Source: Micromonospora musae
GTDB taxonomy: Bacteria; Actinomycetota; Actinomycetes; Mycobacteriales; Micromonosporaceae
DNA length: 64,000 nucleotides
Direction of reading: 5' to 3'
NCBI RefSeq assembly: GCF_003626635.1
Contig: NZ_RAZT01000001.1
Coordinates: forward strand, 372,001 to 436,000
Shown here: positions 43,673 to 52,877 of the stretch, one piece after another
Position numbering within the stretch: the stretch's first letter is position 1
Layout of the letters: every line of letters begins with the position of its first letter
Notes under the pieces: generated by a model
Databases searched by the model: none
What the model was told of the DNA's origin: nothing
Seen by the model: the letters and a program-made list of their open reading frames with translations, nothing else
Translations under genes and position numbers: made by a program

Positions 43673-44806
43673 ATGGCTGACACCACCACAGTTCCCCGGG
43701 GCCTCGCCGGCGTCGTCGTCACCGACACCACGATCGGCCGCGTCCGTGGCCGCGAGGGCTTCTACCACTACCGGCAGTACTCGGCGATCGACCTCGCCGA
43801 GCGCCGCACGCTCGAGGACGTCTGGGCGCTGCTGATCGACGGCGCCCTGCCGACCGAACCGAAGGCCCTGCATCGGGAGATCGCACCGCTGCGCCACATA
43901 CCGCCGGCGGTCGCCGCCGCGCTGCCCGGCATCGCCGCGGCCTCCTCGTCGCCGGACCCCATGGGTGGGTTGCGTGCCGCGCTGGCGGTCGCCGGGCTCA
44001 CCGCCGGCGCCCGCCCGCTCTACGACACCTCGCCGGCCGACCGCCGGGCGCAGGCCATGGCGCTCTGCGCGCTCACCCCCAGCCTGCTCGCGGCGCTGTA
44101 CCGGCTGCGGGCCGGCCTGGAGCCGCTCGCGCCCCGCGACGACCTGCCGCACGCGGCCAACTACCTGTACATGATCACGGGTGAGGAGCCGTCCGAGCCG
44201 CAGGCGCGCGCCATCGAGCGTTACCTCATCGCGACCGTGGACCACGGCTTCAACGCGTCGACGTTCACGGCTCGCGTGATCGCCTCCACCGGCGCCGACC
44301 TCTACGCCTGCATCGGCGGCGCCCTCGGCGCGCTCTCCGGCCCCCTGCACGGTGGCGCCCCCAGCCGGGCCCTCGACACCCTCGACGCCATCGGCTCCGT
44401 CGATCGAGCCGACGCCTGGCTGCGCGCCCGCATCCTCGGCGGCGAGCGGATCATGGGGTTCGGGCACCCGATCTACCGCACGGAGGACCCCCGGTCACGC
44501 ATGCTGAAGGGGATCGCCCGGGACCTCGGCGGGGAACTGGTGGACTTCGCGGTGGCCGTCGAGGAGCGGGTGCTGTCGCTGCTGGCCGAACTCAAGCCCG
44601 GCCGGGAGCTGCACACCAACGTCGAGTACTACGCGGGTGTCGTCATGCACCTGTGCGGGTTGCCCCGGGAGATGTTCACGCCGACCTTCGCGACCAGCCG
44701 GGTCATCGGGTGGTGCGCGAACGTGCTGGAGCAGGCGGAGGACTCGAAGATCATTCGGCCGGACTCGCGGTACGTGGGGCCGCAGGCGCCGCAGCCCCTG
44801 CCCTGA
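43673..44806 (+). CDS. citA: Citrate synthase (CitA type)
   Basis: A 377-residue enzyme condensing oxaloacetate and acetyl-CoA to citrate, or propionyl-CoA to methylcitrate. Active-site His are in VDHGFNAST and GPLHGGAPS, and the substrate-binding GFGHPIYRTEDPRS is intact. The catalytic Asp position reads NVEYYAGVV, a Glu in place of Asp, which I believe is common in this subgroup. The ATG at 43673 with GTGAGG upstream is preferred over two ATGs further up. It is the short bacterial type II-like form without the NADH-binding N-terminal domain. It may be controlled by the neighbouring fusion protein. Confidence 0.9.
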   Translation: MADTTTVPRGLAGVVVTDTTIGRVRGREGFYHYRQYSAIDLAERRTLEDVWALLIDGALPTEPKALHREIAPLRHIPPAVAAALPGIAAASSSPDPMGGLRAALAVAGLTAGARPLYDTSPADRRAQAMALCALTPSLLAALYRLRAGLEPLAPRDDLPHAANYLYMITGEEPSEPQARAIERYLIATVDHGFNASTFTARVIASTGADLYACIGGALGALSGPLHGGAPSRALDTLDAIGSVDRADAWLRARILGGERIMGFGHPIYRTEDPRSRMLKGIARDLGGELVDFAVAVEERVLSLLAELKPGRELHTNVEYYAGVVMHLCGLPREMFTPTFATSRVIGWCANVLEQAEDSKIIRPDSRYVGPQAPQPLP

Positions 44807-45004
44807 TCAGCACCGCCGCACGGTCTCGGCGACCGACCGGTGGAGTTCCAGTTAGCGACCGCGCGGCCCGGCTCGCTCCAGTAGTTTCGGATTGGGCCGG
44901 CCGCGGGCTCCCGCCCGCTGCCGTCACCTTCGCGGCGGCCCGGCCGCCTGCCGAGCATCGGTGAGATCCGGGTTGTCACAGGAGCGGGACACGGGGGCGT
45001 CGAC

Positions 45005-46273
45005 ATGGGGCACAAACACGCCGGAGCGACCGAGGCGGCGCAGGGTATCCGGCACGGCGGACACGTCTACATGCAGACGAACGAGACGCGCAACGCCATC
45101 ATCCACTACCTACGCTCCGCGGACGGCATGATCACCGAGGTGGAGCGTGTCCCCACGGGCGGCGCCGGCTCCGGCACCTTCAAGCCGATCAGTGGCCAGG
45201 AGAGCGCGCCGAACGCGTTCGAGGGCGCCGGTAGCGTCCTGCTCACGCCGGATCGGCGATTCCTCTTCACCACGAACGGTGGCGACAACACCGTCTCCAG
45301 CTTCAGCGTCGGCAGCGACGGCCGGCTCACGCTGGTGGATCTCACGCCGACCGGAAACCCGGTCACCGGCCGGAGCGGCACGGCCAAGTCCCTGGCGTAC
45401 GCGCCGTCGATCGGCACGCTCATCGTGCTGCACTCGTTCGGGCCGGACCACGTGCGCCTGATGTCGGTCGACGGTGCCGGAAAACTCACCCTGCGGCTGG
45501 ACCGGTACACGGTGAACACACCGGACAAGCCGAACCGGGTCGCCACCATGGCGACGCTCTCGCCGGATCAGCGGTTCCTCTTCGTCGGCACCACGTTCGA
45601 CCAGCCGCCCACCGCGAACCCGGACGGGTCGGCGATTCTCTGGGTTCCCGGGCCCGACGGCAAGCCGAAGTCGATCGCGTCGAACGAGCCCGATCCCGAC
45701 GGTCTCATCGTCTTCCCCGTGTCGCCGGACGCCACCCTCGGCCGGCCGTCGTTCTACGACGCGAACGGCGGCTCCCCGTTCTTCATCGTCTTCCTGCACA
45801 ACCAGCCGGACACCTTCGTCATCGGGTACGCGGTGGGCGACGGCATCGCGAAGGGCACCATCGACGGCGACGGCCGGGTCGACATCGGCCGGCCCGTGCA
45901 GATCGACACGAGCGCCGGCAAGCCCTCCGAGCTGTGCTGGTTGTCGATCTCCCCCGATGACCGGTGGGCGTTCGCCACGAACTTCGGATACAGCGGCATC
46001 AGCAGTTTCCGCGTCGACGGGCCGGAGCCGGTGGTGGCCCAGGATCCCGCCTGTCCGAGGGTCCCGGGAGACGGCAGCTTCAGAGCACTCAACGGCACGG
46101 TCAGCAGCGGCCCGAGTTGCAGCTGGCTGACCCCGGACGGGGCGTACCTCTACCAGATCTACGGGAACGCCTCCAAGCTCATGGGATACGCCGTCCAGCC
46201 GGACGGGTCACTCGAGGAGTTGACCAGCGCGGCGATCCCCTACAACAGCCCGCAGGGCCTGGCCGGCGCCTGA
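45005..46273 (+). CDS. Lactonase-like beta-propeller protein
   Basis: A 422-residue protein made of about seven blades with repeating patterns such as LLTPDRRFLFTTNGGDNTVSSFSV, LSPDQRFLFVGTTFD, ISPDDRWAFATNFGYSGISSF and LTPDGAYLYQIYGNASKLMGY. This is the arrangement of the 6-phosphogluconolactonase/YVTN-repeat family. There is no signal peptide in the sequence, so it is presumably cytosolic unless exported by other means. The substrate is uncertain; the family includes lactonases and non-enzymatic propellers. The ATG at 45005 has an ACGGGGG stretch upstream. The 198 bp before it hold no gene. Confidence 0.82.
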   Translation: MGHKHAGATEAAQGIRHGGHVYMQTNETRNAIIHYLRSADGMITEVERVPTGGAGSGTFKPISGQESAPNAFEGAGSVLLTPDRRFLFTTNGGDNTVSSFSVGSDGRLTLVDLTPTGNPVTGRSGTAKSLAYAPSIGTLIVLHSFGPDHVRLMSVDGAGKLTLRLDRYTVNTPDKPNRVATMATLSPDQRFLFVGTTFDQPPTANPDGSAILWVPGPDGKPKSIASNEPDPDGLIVFPVSPDATLGRPSFYDANGGSPFFIVFLHNQPDTFVIGYAVGDGIAKGTIDGDGRVDIGRPVQIDTSAGKPSELCWLSISPDDRWAFATNFGYSGISSFRVDGPEPVVAQDPACPRVPGDGSFRALNGTVSSGPSCSWLTPDGAYLYQIYGNASKLMGYAVQPDGSLEELTSAAIPYNSPQGLAGA

Positions 46274-46308
46274 CCCGCCGGCACGGATGCCCGTTGCGCC
46301 CTCTTTAG

Positions 46309-46321
46309 TTGGTATGTCCAA
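46309..46321. promoter_or_regulatory. Inverted repeat upstream of the urease operon
   Basis: TTGG-TATGT-CCAA lies in an AT-rich patch about 90 bp before ureA, followed by an A-run and a possible -10 TATCGT at 46341-46346. A regulator site is likely from position, but its identity is unknown; it does not resemble the usual GlnR box. Confidence 0.4.
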
Positions 46322-46409
46322 AAAATAGCTTCCGTCCGCCTATCGTGGGCTGCGGACGCCGGACGCGTCCGCCTCTCATCGAGTTCGGGCGACGTCAGGG
46401 GACGAGACC

Positions 46410-46712
46410 ATGCATCTCACGCCGAGAGAGATGGAGAAGCTGCTCATCCTCTCCCTGGCCCAGATCGCCGCGGCGCGCAAGGACCGCGGGATCAAGCTGA
46501 ACTATCCCGAGGCGGTGGCCGTGGTCTCCGCGACCGCGCTGGAGGGGGCGCGGGAGGGGAAGTCGGTCGAGGAGGTGATGCATGACGCGAGTCATGTCCT
46601 CACCCGGGGCGACGTGATGGACGGGGTCGCGGAGATGGTGCCGATGGTCCAGGTCGAGGCGGTCTTCACCGACGGCAGTCGGCTCGTCACCGTGCACGCA
46701 CCGATCCAGTAG
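46410..46712 (+). CDS. ureA: Urease gamma subunit
   Basis: A 100-residue subunit, the normal length, with [20 protein letters not shown] and [21 protein letters not shown], both diagnostic. It forms the (alpha-beta-gamma)3 urease with UreB and UreC, which hydrolyses urea to ammonia and carbamate in the cytosol. First gene of ureABCEFGD. Confidence 0.97.
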   Translation: MHLTPREMEKLLILSLAQIAAARKDRGIKLNYPEAVAVVSATALEGAREGKSVEEVMHDASHVLTRGDVMDGVAEMVPMVQVEAVFTDGSRLVTVHAPIQ

Positions 46713-46751
46713 CCACCGGCACGGGTCAGCGAGAGGAGGGCGAGGCAGCGG

Positions 46752-47207
46752 ATGACGAAGGACTTCAGCCGGCACCCCGGGCCGACAGCCAAGCACCGGT
46801 GGCCCATCGGCGGCTACATCCTGGCGGACGAGCCGCTGGAGTTGAACGCCGGCCGGCCGACGCTCCGGATCGAGGTAAGCAACACCGGAGATCGGCCGAT
46901 CCAGGTCGGCTCGCACTTCCACTTCTTCGAGGCGAACCGGAGCCTGGAGTTCGATCGGGAGGCGACCTTCGGTTGGCGGCTGGACATCCCGGCAGCCACC
47001 TCGATCCGCTTCGAGCCGGGCGACCGCAAGACGGTCCAGCTCGTGCCGTACGCCGGCCGGCAGCGGGTGTACGGATTCAACGGCCTGGTCAACGGGTGGA
47101 CCGGTACCGGACCCACCCCGGGCTACCAGCCGGACCGGCCGGAGGCCTTCCAGCGAGCCCGCAGCCGAGGCTTCCGCTCCACCTCGGACGATCGCACCGC
47201 CACGTAG
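46752..47207 (+). CDS. ureB: Urease beta subunit
   Basis: A 151-residue subunit, longer than the usual 100-120 because of N- and C-terminal extensions. The core shows [38 protein letters not shown] (ends) and [15 protein letters not shown]. The extra N-terminal 15 residues ([15 protein letters not shown]) precede the conserved PIGGYI. It is 39 bp after ureA, with GAGAGGAGGG upstream. Confidence 0.96.
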   Translation: MTKDFSRHPGPTAKHRWPIGGYILADEPLELNAGRPTLRIEVSNTGDRPIQVGSHFHFFEANRSLEFDREATFGWRLDIPAATSIRFEPGDRKTVQLVPYAGRQRVYGFNGLVNGWTGTGPTPGYQPDRPEAFQRARSRGFRSTSDDRTAT

Positions 47208-47252
47208 ACCCAACCGGACCACGGGGCCGCCGATCGCGGCCGGGAGCAGAGT

Positions 47253-48971
47253 ATGAGTCAGATTTCCCGGCAGGAGTATGCCGGACTGTACGGCCCGACC
47301 ACCGGCGACAAGATCCGGCTGGGCGACACGGAGCTCTACATCGAGATCGAGCGCGACCTGCGGACCCTCGGCGACGAGGCGCTCTACGGCGGCGGGAAGA
47401 CCCTGCGCGACGGGATGGGGGCCAGCGCCGAGTTCACCAGCGCGAACGGCGTCGTCGACCTGGTCATCACCAACGTGACCATCCTGGACGCGCTGCTGGG
47501 CGTGGTGAAGGCCGACGTGGGGATCAAGGACGGTCGGATCGCCGGCGTCGGCAAGGCCGGCAACCCGGACACGATGGCGGGAGTCACCCCGGAGTTGGTG
47601 GTCGGTCCGGGCACCGACGCGATCTCCGGCGAGCACCTCATCCTGACCGCTGGTGGCATCGACACGCACGTGCACCTGGTCGCACCACAGCAGGCGTACG
47701 CGGCGTTGAGCAACGGCATCACCACCATCTGGGGCGGTGGCACCGGCCCGAGCGACAGCTCCAACGGGGTGAACAGCACCCCGGGACCGTGGAACCTGCA
47801 CGCCATGATGCGCGCCTTCGAGGGCATCCCGATCAACATCGGACTAATCGCGAAGGGCAACAGCTCGGGGCTCGGCCCCCTGGAGGAGCAGGCGCTCGCC
47901 GGAGCGGCGGGGTTCAAGCTGCACGAGGACTGGGGCGCGACGCCACAGGCGATCCGGTCGGTGCTGACCGCGGCGGAGCGGTACGACATCCAGGTGGCGG
48001 TGCACACCGACACGCTCAACGAGAGCGGCTACATCGAGGACAGCATCGCCGCGTTCGAGGGCCGCACCATCCACACGTACCACACCGAGGGCTCGGGTGG
48101 CGGCCACGCGCCAGACATCATCAAGGTGGCCGGCGAGATCAACTGCCTGCCGAGCTCCACCACACCCACCAATCCGTACGGGGTCAACAGCCAGGCCGAG
48201 CTGTTCGACATGATCATGGTGGCGCACAACTTCAGTCCGAAGGTGCCGTCGGACGTGGCATTCGTGGAGAGCCGGGTCCGCGCGGAGACCATCGCGGCCG
48301 AGGACGTCCTGCACGATCTCGGCGTCATCTCGATGATGTCGAGCGACTCGCAGGCGATGGGCCGGATCGGCGAGAACTGGATCCGGGTGATGCAGCTGGC
48401 CAGCGTGATGAAGGCGGCCCGGGGCAGCCTGCCCGAGGACGCCGCCGGCAACGACAACTTCCGGGTGCTGCGCTACATCGCGAAGATAACCATCAACCCC
48501 GCGATCACCCAGGGCATCTCCCATCTGCTCGGCTCGGTCGAGCCGGGCAAGCTGGCCGACCTGGTGCTCTGGGAGCCGGCCTTCTTCGGGGCCAAACCCA
48601 AGATGGTGATCAAGAACGGCATGATCCTCTGGTCGATCATGGGCGACCCGAACGCGTCCGTACCCACCCCGCAACCGGTGCTCTACCGGCCGATGTTCGG
48701 CGCGCATGGCACGGCGCTGAGTGAGAGCTGCGTGACCTTCATGTCGCAGGCCGGCTGCGCCGCCGGTGTCGCGGAGAAGCTGGGCCTGCGCCGGCGGGTC
48801 CTGCCGGTACGCGGGACCCGGGGGCTGACCAAGCGCCACATGGTGCGCAACGACGTGTTGCCGCACATCGAGGTCGATCCGGAGACCTTCGCGGTGAAGG
48901 TCGACGGCGTGCACGCCACCGTGCCGCCGGCCAGAACCCTTCCCCTGGCCCAGCTCTACTTCTTCAGCTGA
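47253..48971 (+). CDS. ureC: Urease alpha (catalytic) subunit
   Basis: A 572-residue catalytic subunit. Nickel ligands and active-site residues are present: His139 and His141 (GIDTHVH), the carbamylated Lys222 ([12 protein letters not shown]), His251 ([11 protein letters not shown]), His277 ([12 protein letters not shown]) and Asp365 (SSDSQAMGR). The mobile flap normally reads VCHHL; here it reads MVAHNF, so the catalytic flap His (325) is kept while the flap Cys is Ala324 and the second His is Asn. Length and N terminus are normal. The enzyme should be active but insensitive to thiol reagents at this site. Confidence 0.97.
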   Translation: MSQISRQEYAGLYGPTTGDKIRLGDTELYIEIERDLRTLGDEALYGGGKTLRDGMGASAEFTSANGVVDLVITNVTILDALLGVVKADVGIKDGRIAGVGKAGNPDTMAGVTPELVVGPGTDAISGEHLILTAGGIDTHVHLVAPQQAYAALSNGITTIWGGGTGPSDSSNGVNSTPGPWNLHAMMRAFEGIPINIGLIAKGNSSGLGPLEEQALAGAAGFKLHEDWGATPQAIRSVLTAAERYDIQVAVHTDTLNESGYIEDSIAAFEGRTIHTYHTEGSGGGHAPDIIKVAGEINCLPSSTTPTNPYGVNSQAELFDMIMVAHNFSPKVPSDVAFVESRVRAETIAAEDVLHDLGVISMMSSDSQAMGRIGENWIRVMQLASVMKAARGSLPEDAAGNDNFRVLRYIAKITINPAITQGISHLLGSVEPGKLADLVLWEPAFFGAKPKMVIKNGMILWSIMGDPNASVPTPQPVLYRPMFGAHGTALSESCVTFMSQAGCAAGVAEKLGLRRRVLPVRGTRGLTKRHMVRNDVLPHIEVDPETFAVKVDGVHATVPPARTLPLAQLYFFS

Positions 48972-49035
48972 CCGCCCCCCCCCTCGGCGGCCCCACCACC
49001 CCACCAACCAGCAATCCGGAGCGAAGGACGACGAG

Positions 49036-49599
49036 ATGCTTGTCGAATCGGTACTCGGCAACGTGGACGAGCCGACCTGGGCGGCCCGGCTCGACGCGGC
49101 CGAGGTGGATCGCCTGCTGCTCGATCAGTGGGAGGCGCAGAAGAACCGGCTGCGCAAGCACACCCGCGACGGTGTCGAGGTGGCGCTGTCGCTGGGTCGG
49201 GGGAACCGGCTGCGCGACGGCGATGTCCTGTACTGGGACGAGCGTTCGACCCGGGCGATCGTGGCGCAGGTGCAGCTGGGTGAGGTGATGGTCGTGGACC
49301 TGTCCCGGCTGGCGAAGGAGCCGGTCGAGGTGGGTCTGCGGTCGGCGGTCGAGCTCGGGCACGCCATCGGCAACCAGCACTGGCCGGCGGTGGTGAAGGG
49401 CACCCGGATGTACGTCCCACTCACCGTCGACCGCAAGGTGATGGATTCGGTGATGCGAACGCACGACCTGAGCGGGATCTCCCACAGCTTCGTGCCCGGC
49501 ACCGAAGTCATCGCGTACCTCGCGCCGCACGAGTCCCGCCGGCTCTTCGGCGGCGCCGACTCGACGCCGCATTCGCACCTGCCCCAGCCCGTCGACTGA
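49036..49599 (+). CDS. ureE: Urease accessory nickel chaperone UreE
   Basis: A 187-residue UreE with the family motif ELGHAIGNQHWPAVV and the peptide-binding N-terminal domain. The C-terminal metal tail is short (STPHSHLPQPVD) instead of a long His-rich tail, so nickel storage capacity should be low. Its stop overlaps the ureF start (TGATG). Confidence 0.93.
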   Translation: MLVESVLGNVDEPTWAARLDAAEVDRLLLDQWEAQKNRLRKHTRDGVEVALSLGRGNRLRDGDVLYWDERSTRAIVAQVQLGEVMVVDLSRLAKEPVEVGLRSAVELGHAIGNQHWPAVVKGTRMYVPLTVDRKVMDSVMRTHDLSGISHSFVPGTEVIAYLAPHESRRLFGGADSTPHSHLPQPVD

Positions 49600-50300
49600 T
49601 GACCCGGTCGCTACCGACGATCCCGGCCGCGCTGCGGCTGCTGCAGTTCGGGGACTCGATGTTCCCGGTCGGCGCGTTCGCGTTCTCCAGTGGACTGGAG
49701 ATGGCGGTGCAGGCGGGGGTGGTCCGCGACCGGGCCGAGCTGGCGGAGTTCGTCCGGACCGTGACCCACGTGGCGGCCACCGGGGACGGGGTGGCGCTGC
49801 TGCACGGGCATCGCGGCGCCGTCGCCGGCGACCTGGACCGGATACGCCGGGCCGACGAGGCCGTCCACCTCCGCAAGCTCTCCGAGGAGGCTCGGACGAT
49901 GAGCCTGCGGATGGGACGGAAGCTGGCCGAGGCGTCGGGGCGGGTCGTCGGCGACTCGATGCTGGACAAGCGGTTCCGGGACGCCGAGCCGGACGGCGTC
50001 CCGGTCACCTATCCGGTCGCGCTCGGGGCGCTCTTCGCCGGCCTCGGGCTCGGCGAGGAGGAGGCCTTCGCCGTTCACCAGTACGGCGTCGCGGCCACGC
50101 TGCTCGGCGCCGCGCTGCGGCTGATGCGGATCGGTCACCTGGACACCCAGGCGATCCTCTACGAGGTGAACGGGACGGCCGCCGAGGAGTACCAACGGGT
50201 GACGATCGCCGATCTGGACGACATGGCCGCCTTCGCGCCGATGGTCGACGTGCTGGCCGCGGCCCACGTCCACGCACACGTCCGCATGTTCATGAACTGA
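49599..50300 (+). CDS. ureF: Urease accessory protein UreF
   Basis: A 233-residue all-helical protein that bridges UreD and UreG and gates GTP hydrolysis during nickel insertion. Signatures: [21 protein letters not shown] at the N terminus and [21 protein letters not shown]. Translation is coupled to ureE. Confidence 0.95.
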   Translation: MTRSLPTIPAALRLLQFGDSMFPVGAFAFSSGLEMAVQAGVVRDRAELAEFVRTVTHVAATGDGVALLHGHRGAVAGDLDRIRRADEAVHLRKLSEEARTMSLRMGRKLAEASGRVVGDSMLDKRFRDAEPDGVPVTYPVALGALFAGLGLGEEEAFAVHQYGVAATLLGAALRLMRIGHLDTQAILYEVNGTAAEEYQRVTIADLDDMAAFAPMVDVLAAAHVHAHVRMFMN

Positions 50301-50322
50301 CAACACGGTTTCGGGAGTGGCT

Positions 50323-51006
50323 ATGAAGACAGTCAGTCGCATCGGCGTCGGCGGCCCGGTGGGCAGCGGCAAGACGGCGATCATCGAAGCGGTGGTGCCC
50401 CGGCTGGTGGAGAGCGGGCTGCGGGTGCTCGTGGTCACCAACGACGTGGTCACCACGGAGGACGCCAAGCATGTCCGGCGGGCGCTGACCGGGGTGCTGG
50501 TGGAGGAGCGGATCGTCGGCGTGGAGACCGGCGCCTGCCCGCACACGGCGGTACGCGAGGACCCGAGCATGAACCTCGCCGCGGTGGAGGACATGGAGGC
50601 CCGGTTCCCCGACAGCGATCTGGTGCTGATCGAGAGCGGTGGGGACAACCTGACCCTCACCTTCAGCCCCGCCCTGGTCGACTACTTCATCTACGTGATC
50701 GACGTGGCGGCCGGCGACAAGATCCCGCGCAAGAACGGTCCGGGGATCTCACAGTCGGACATCCTGGTCATCAACAAGATCGATCTGGCTCCGTACGTCG
50801 ACGCCGACCTCGACGTGATGTCGGCCGACGCCACCCGGATGCGCGGCGGTAAACCGTTCGTCTTCACCAACTGCAAGACCGGCGCGGGGATTGACGAGCT
50901 GATCTCGCTCATCCGGTACCACGCCCTGTTCGACCTGTCGCAGCCGGCCGGTCCCGGCGAGCCGCTCGCCGGTGGTCAGGAGGAGGCGCGGCGGGTGCCG
51001 GCGTGA
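50323..51006 (+). CDS. ureG: Urease accessory GTPase UreG
   Basis: A 227-residue SIMIBI GTPase. P-loop GPVGSGKT (11-18), the metal-binding Cys-Pro-His of [28 protein letters not shown] (switch/Walker B), and NKIDLAP (guanine recognition). The ATG at 50323 follows GGGAG; a GTG 6 bp upstream is in frame. A Pro/Gly-rich tail of about 25 residues extends the C terminus. Confidence 0.96.
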   Translation: MKTVSRIGVGGPVGSGKTAIIEAVVPRLVESGLRVLVVTNDVVTTEDAKHVRRALTGVLVEERIVGVETGACPHTAVREDPSMNLAAVEDMEARFPDSDLVLIESGGDNLTLTFSPALVDYFIYVIDVAAGDKIPRKNGPGISQSDILVINKIDLAPYVDADLDVMSADATRMRGGKPFVFTNCKTGAGIDELISLIRYHALFDLSQPAGPGEPLAGGQEEARRVPA

Positions 51007-51917
51007 CCGACCTGGACGGCGCGCCGGAGCTGGCCCCGTACCGCGACGAGCCGGCCCAGCTACCCGGCGGCGCGCCGGGCAAGGTCGGCCTGCTCCGGCT
51101 CGCGTTCGAGCGGCGTGCCGAGCGAACCGTCCTGACCGACCTGTTCCGTCAGGCGCCTCTGCTCGCGCAGCGCGCGCTCTACTGGGACGCGGCGATGCCC
51201 GAGATGGCCTGCCTGTTCATCATCTCCACCTCCGGCGGGATCCTTCAGGGTGACCGGTACCGGATCGACGTCTCGCTCGGCGAGGGCGCGCGGGCCCACC
51301 TGACCACCCAGGCGGCGAACAAGATCCAGGAGATGGACGCGAACTACGCCACCCAGTTCCAGCGGATCAGCCTCGCCGAGGACGCGTACCTGGAGTACCT
51401 GCCGGAGCCGACGATCCCGTACCGGCACAGCCGGTTCGTCTCGGACACGGCAGTCACGCTGCCGCAATCCGCGACCGTGCTCTACGCGGAGATCCTGCTG
51501 CCCGGCCGCAAGCACCACCGGGACGGGGAGATCTTCCAGTACGACCTCTTCTCCTGCGCCGTCCGGGCCGCCCGCCCGGGTGGACGGAACCTCTTCGTGG
51601 AGAAGTATGTGATCGAGCCGGCCCGGTTCGGCGTCGACCGCCGGGGCGTGCTCGACTCCTTCCACGTCTTCGGCAACGTCCTGTTGCTGACCTCGCCCGA
51701 GCGGGCCCGCCGCGTCGCGGATCAGACGCCACCCACCTGGGACGACGACCTCCCGATCGTCGCGGGGGTCAGCCTGCTGCCGAACGACGCTGGGCTGAGC
51801 TACAAGGTTCTCGGGCGGGAGACCGAACCTGTCCGGACCCTGATCCAGCAGTTCTGCACGGTGGCGCGGGCCGCGGCGGTGGGCCGGGCAGCGTCGTCGG
51901 CGTTCGCCTGGCGGTGA
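51003..51917 (+). CDS. ureD: Urease accessory protein UreD
   Basis: A 304-residue scaffold that binds apo-urease and conducts nickel from UreG/UreF. Signatures: [35 protein letters not shown], and [16 protein letters not shown]. It starts with GTG overlapping the ureG stop as GTGA, and ends the operon. It is followed by a palindromic insertion-like element. Confidence 0.93.
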   Translation: MTDLDGAPELAPYRDEPAQLPGGAPGKVGLLRLAFERRAERTVLTDLFRQAPLLAQRALYWDAAMPEMACLFIISTSGGILQGDRYRIDVSLGEGARAHLTTQAANKIQEMDANYATQFQRISLAEDAYLEYLPEPTIPYRHSRFVSDTAVTLPQSATVLYAEILLPGRKHHRDGEIFQYDLFSCAVRAARPGGRNLFVEKYVIEPARFGVDRRGVLDSFHVFGNVLLLTSPERARRVADQTPPTWDDDLPIVAGVSLLPNDAGLSYKVLGRETEPVRTLIQQFCTVARAAAVGRAASSAFAWR

Positions 51918-51930
51918 CGCCGCTCGCCCG

Positions 51931-52094
51931 GGGCGTGTGTCGAAGTCCTCGGTCGAGCCGAGGCGGAGTCCAGGCGGCGGTCCGGCAAGGCGGGGATTCG
52001 TTCGGATACCGGTGTTGTATCCGGACGAAGCGCCGACGCCGCCGGTCGTCGTCTGGGCCCGCCGCAGGCCGGCCAGGGACTTTGACACATGCCC
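51931..52094. mobile_element. 164-bp palindromic MITE-like element
   Basis: The ends are imperfect inverted repeats: GGGCGTGTGTCGAAGTC (51931-51947) matches the reverse complement of 52078-52094 at 15 of 17 positions. The inverted similarity continues through most of the element with one small indel, to CGGATAC (52003-52009) and GTATCCG (52017-52023) around the centre, so the whole unit could fold into one long hairpin. It contains no gene. It fits a non-autonomous transposable element or an insertion-sequence remnant. The right end touches the stop codon of the DUF1275 gene, which is read from the opposite strand. Confidence 0.7.
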
Positions 52095-52810
52095 TAGCGC
52101 GGGAGACGCGCGGAGACGGCGATGACGAGCAGGAGCGGGACGATCAGCAGCGCCGGCGCGAACGCGGTCAGGTGCAGGGCGGCGAGCGCTCCGACGGCAG
52201 CGCCGGCCATGAGGGCCAGCAGGACCTGCGCCTTCGGCCGCAGCGTGTGCCACGGGCTGCGCGCGGCGACACCGCCGATCAGGCTGGTCAGGGTGCCGGT
52301 GAGGTACGTGGAGGAGAGACCGGGTACGCCGAACCGCTGGATGGCGCTGCTCTGCACGCCGAGCGCCGCCGCCGACAGCATCAGCAGCACGAGGTCGACG
52401 CGCTCCGAGTGCTCGGGGAGGTTGAGCTCCCAGACGACGACGAAGACGACGAAGACCAGTAGTTCGAGGGTGAGCGCCCGGTTGACCTGTCGTGGCCAGA
52501 CCGGGTCGTCTGGTTGGGCCGAGCCGGCGAGGCGGGCGCCCGCGAGGACGCCGACGATGAAGCTCAGAATGGCGCAGCCGGAGGTGACGGCGAGTTCGGC
52601 GTCGCCCCGGCCGGCCGAGAGGCCCAGCAGCACCATGTTGCCGGTCATGACGCTGGAGAACGCGCCGCCGAGGGAGAGGAAGCCGACGGCGTCGGCGCTG
52701 CCGGTCAGGAAGGTGAGTACGACGACGAGGGCGTGCCGTCGCCGCAGGAGGTCCCCGGGCGCCGCGGTGGCGACGCGGGAGCCGTTGACGTCTTGCTCTG
52801 TTCTCGACAC
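52094..52810 (-). CDS. DUF1275 (YoaK-type) membrane protein
   Basis: A 238-residue integral membrane protein with about six hydrophobic segments. Family signatures are FLTGSADAVGFLSLGGAFSSVMTGNMVLLGLSAG (ends) and ALGVQSSAIQRFGVPGLSSTYLTGTL. Function is unknown for the family. The GTG at 52810 has AAGGGCGG upstream. It is divergent from the GntR gene, and their shared 67-bp region holds the sequence also found at the peptide-transport promoter, so it may belong to that regulon. Confidence 0.85.
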   Translation of the reverse strand: MSRTEQDVNGSRVATAAPGDLLRRRHALVVVLTFLTGSADAVGFLSLGGAFSSVMTGNMVLLGLSAGRGDAELAVTSGCAILSFIVGVLAGARLAGSAQPDDPVWPRQVNRALTLELLVFVVFVVVWELNLPEHSERVDLVLLMLSAAALGVQSSAIQRFGVPGLSSTYLTGTLTSLIGGVAARSPWHTLRPKAQVLLALMAGAAVGALAALHLTAFAPALLIVPLLLVIAVSARLPR

Positions 52811-52835
52811 TGTCGGCCGCCCTTCACAGATTGTT

Positions 52836-52846
52836 CTTCGTATACA
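52836..52846. promoter_or_regulatory. Candidate GntR-site 1: CTTCGTATACA
   Basis: The 11-mer CTTCGTATACA, with the palindromic core GTATAC, lies between the DUF1275 and GntR genes. The identical 11-mer occurs in reverse orientation at 60954-60964, upstream of the peptide ABC operon. GntR/FCD operators are often based on a TAC/GTA inverted core, so autoregulation and operon control are plausible. Confidence 0.55.
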
Positions 52847-52877
52847 CTCGCCGTGACGTTGATGAGAGGCGGTCGGC

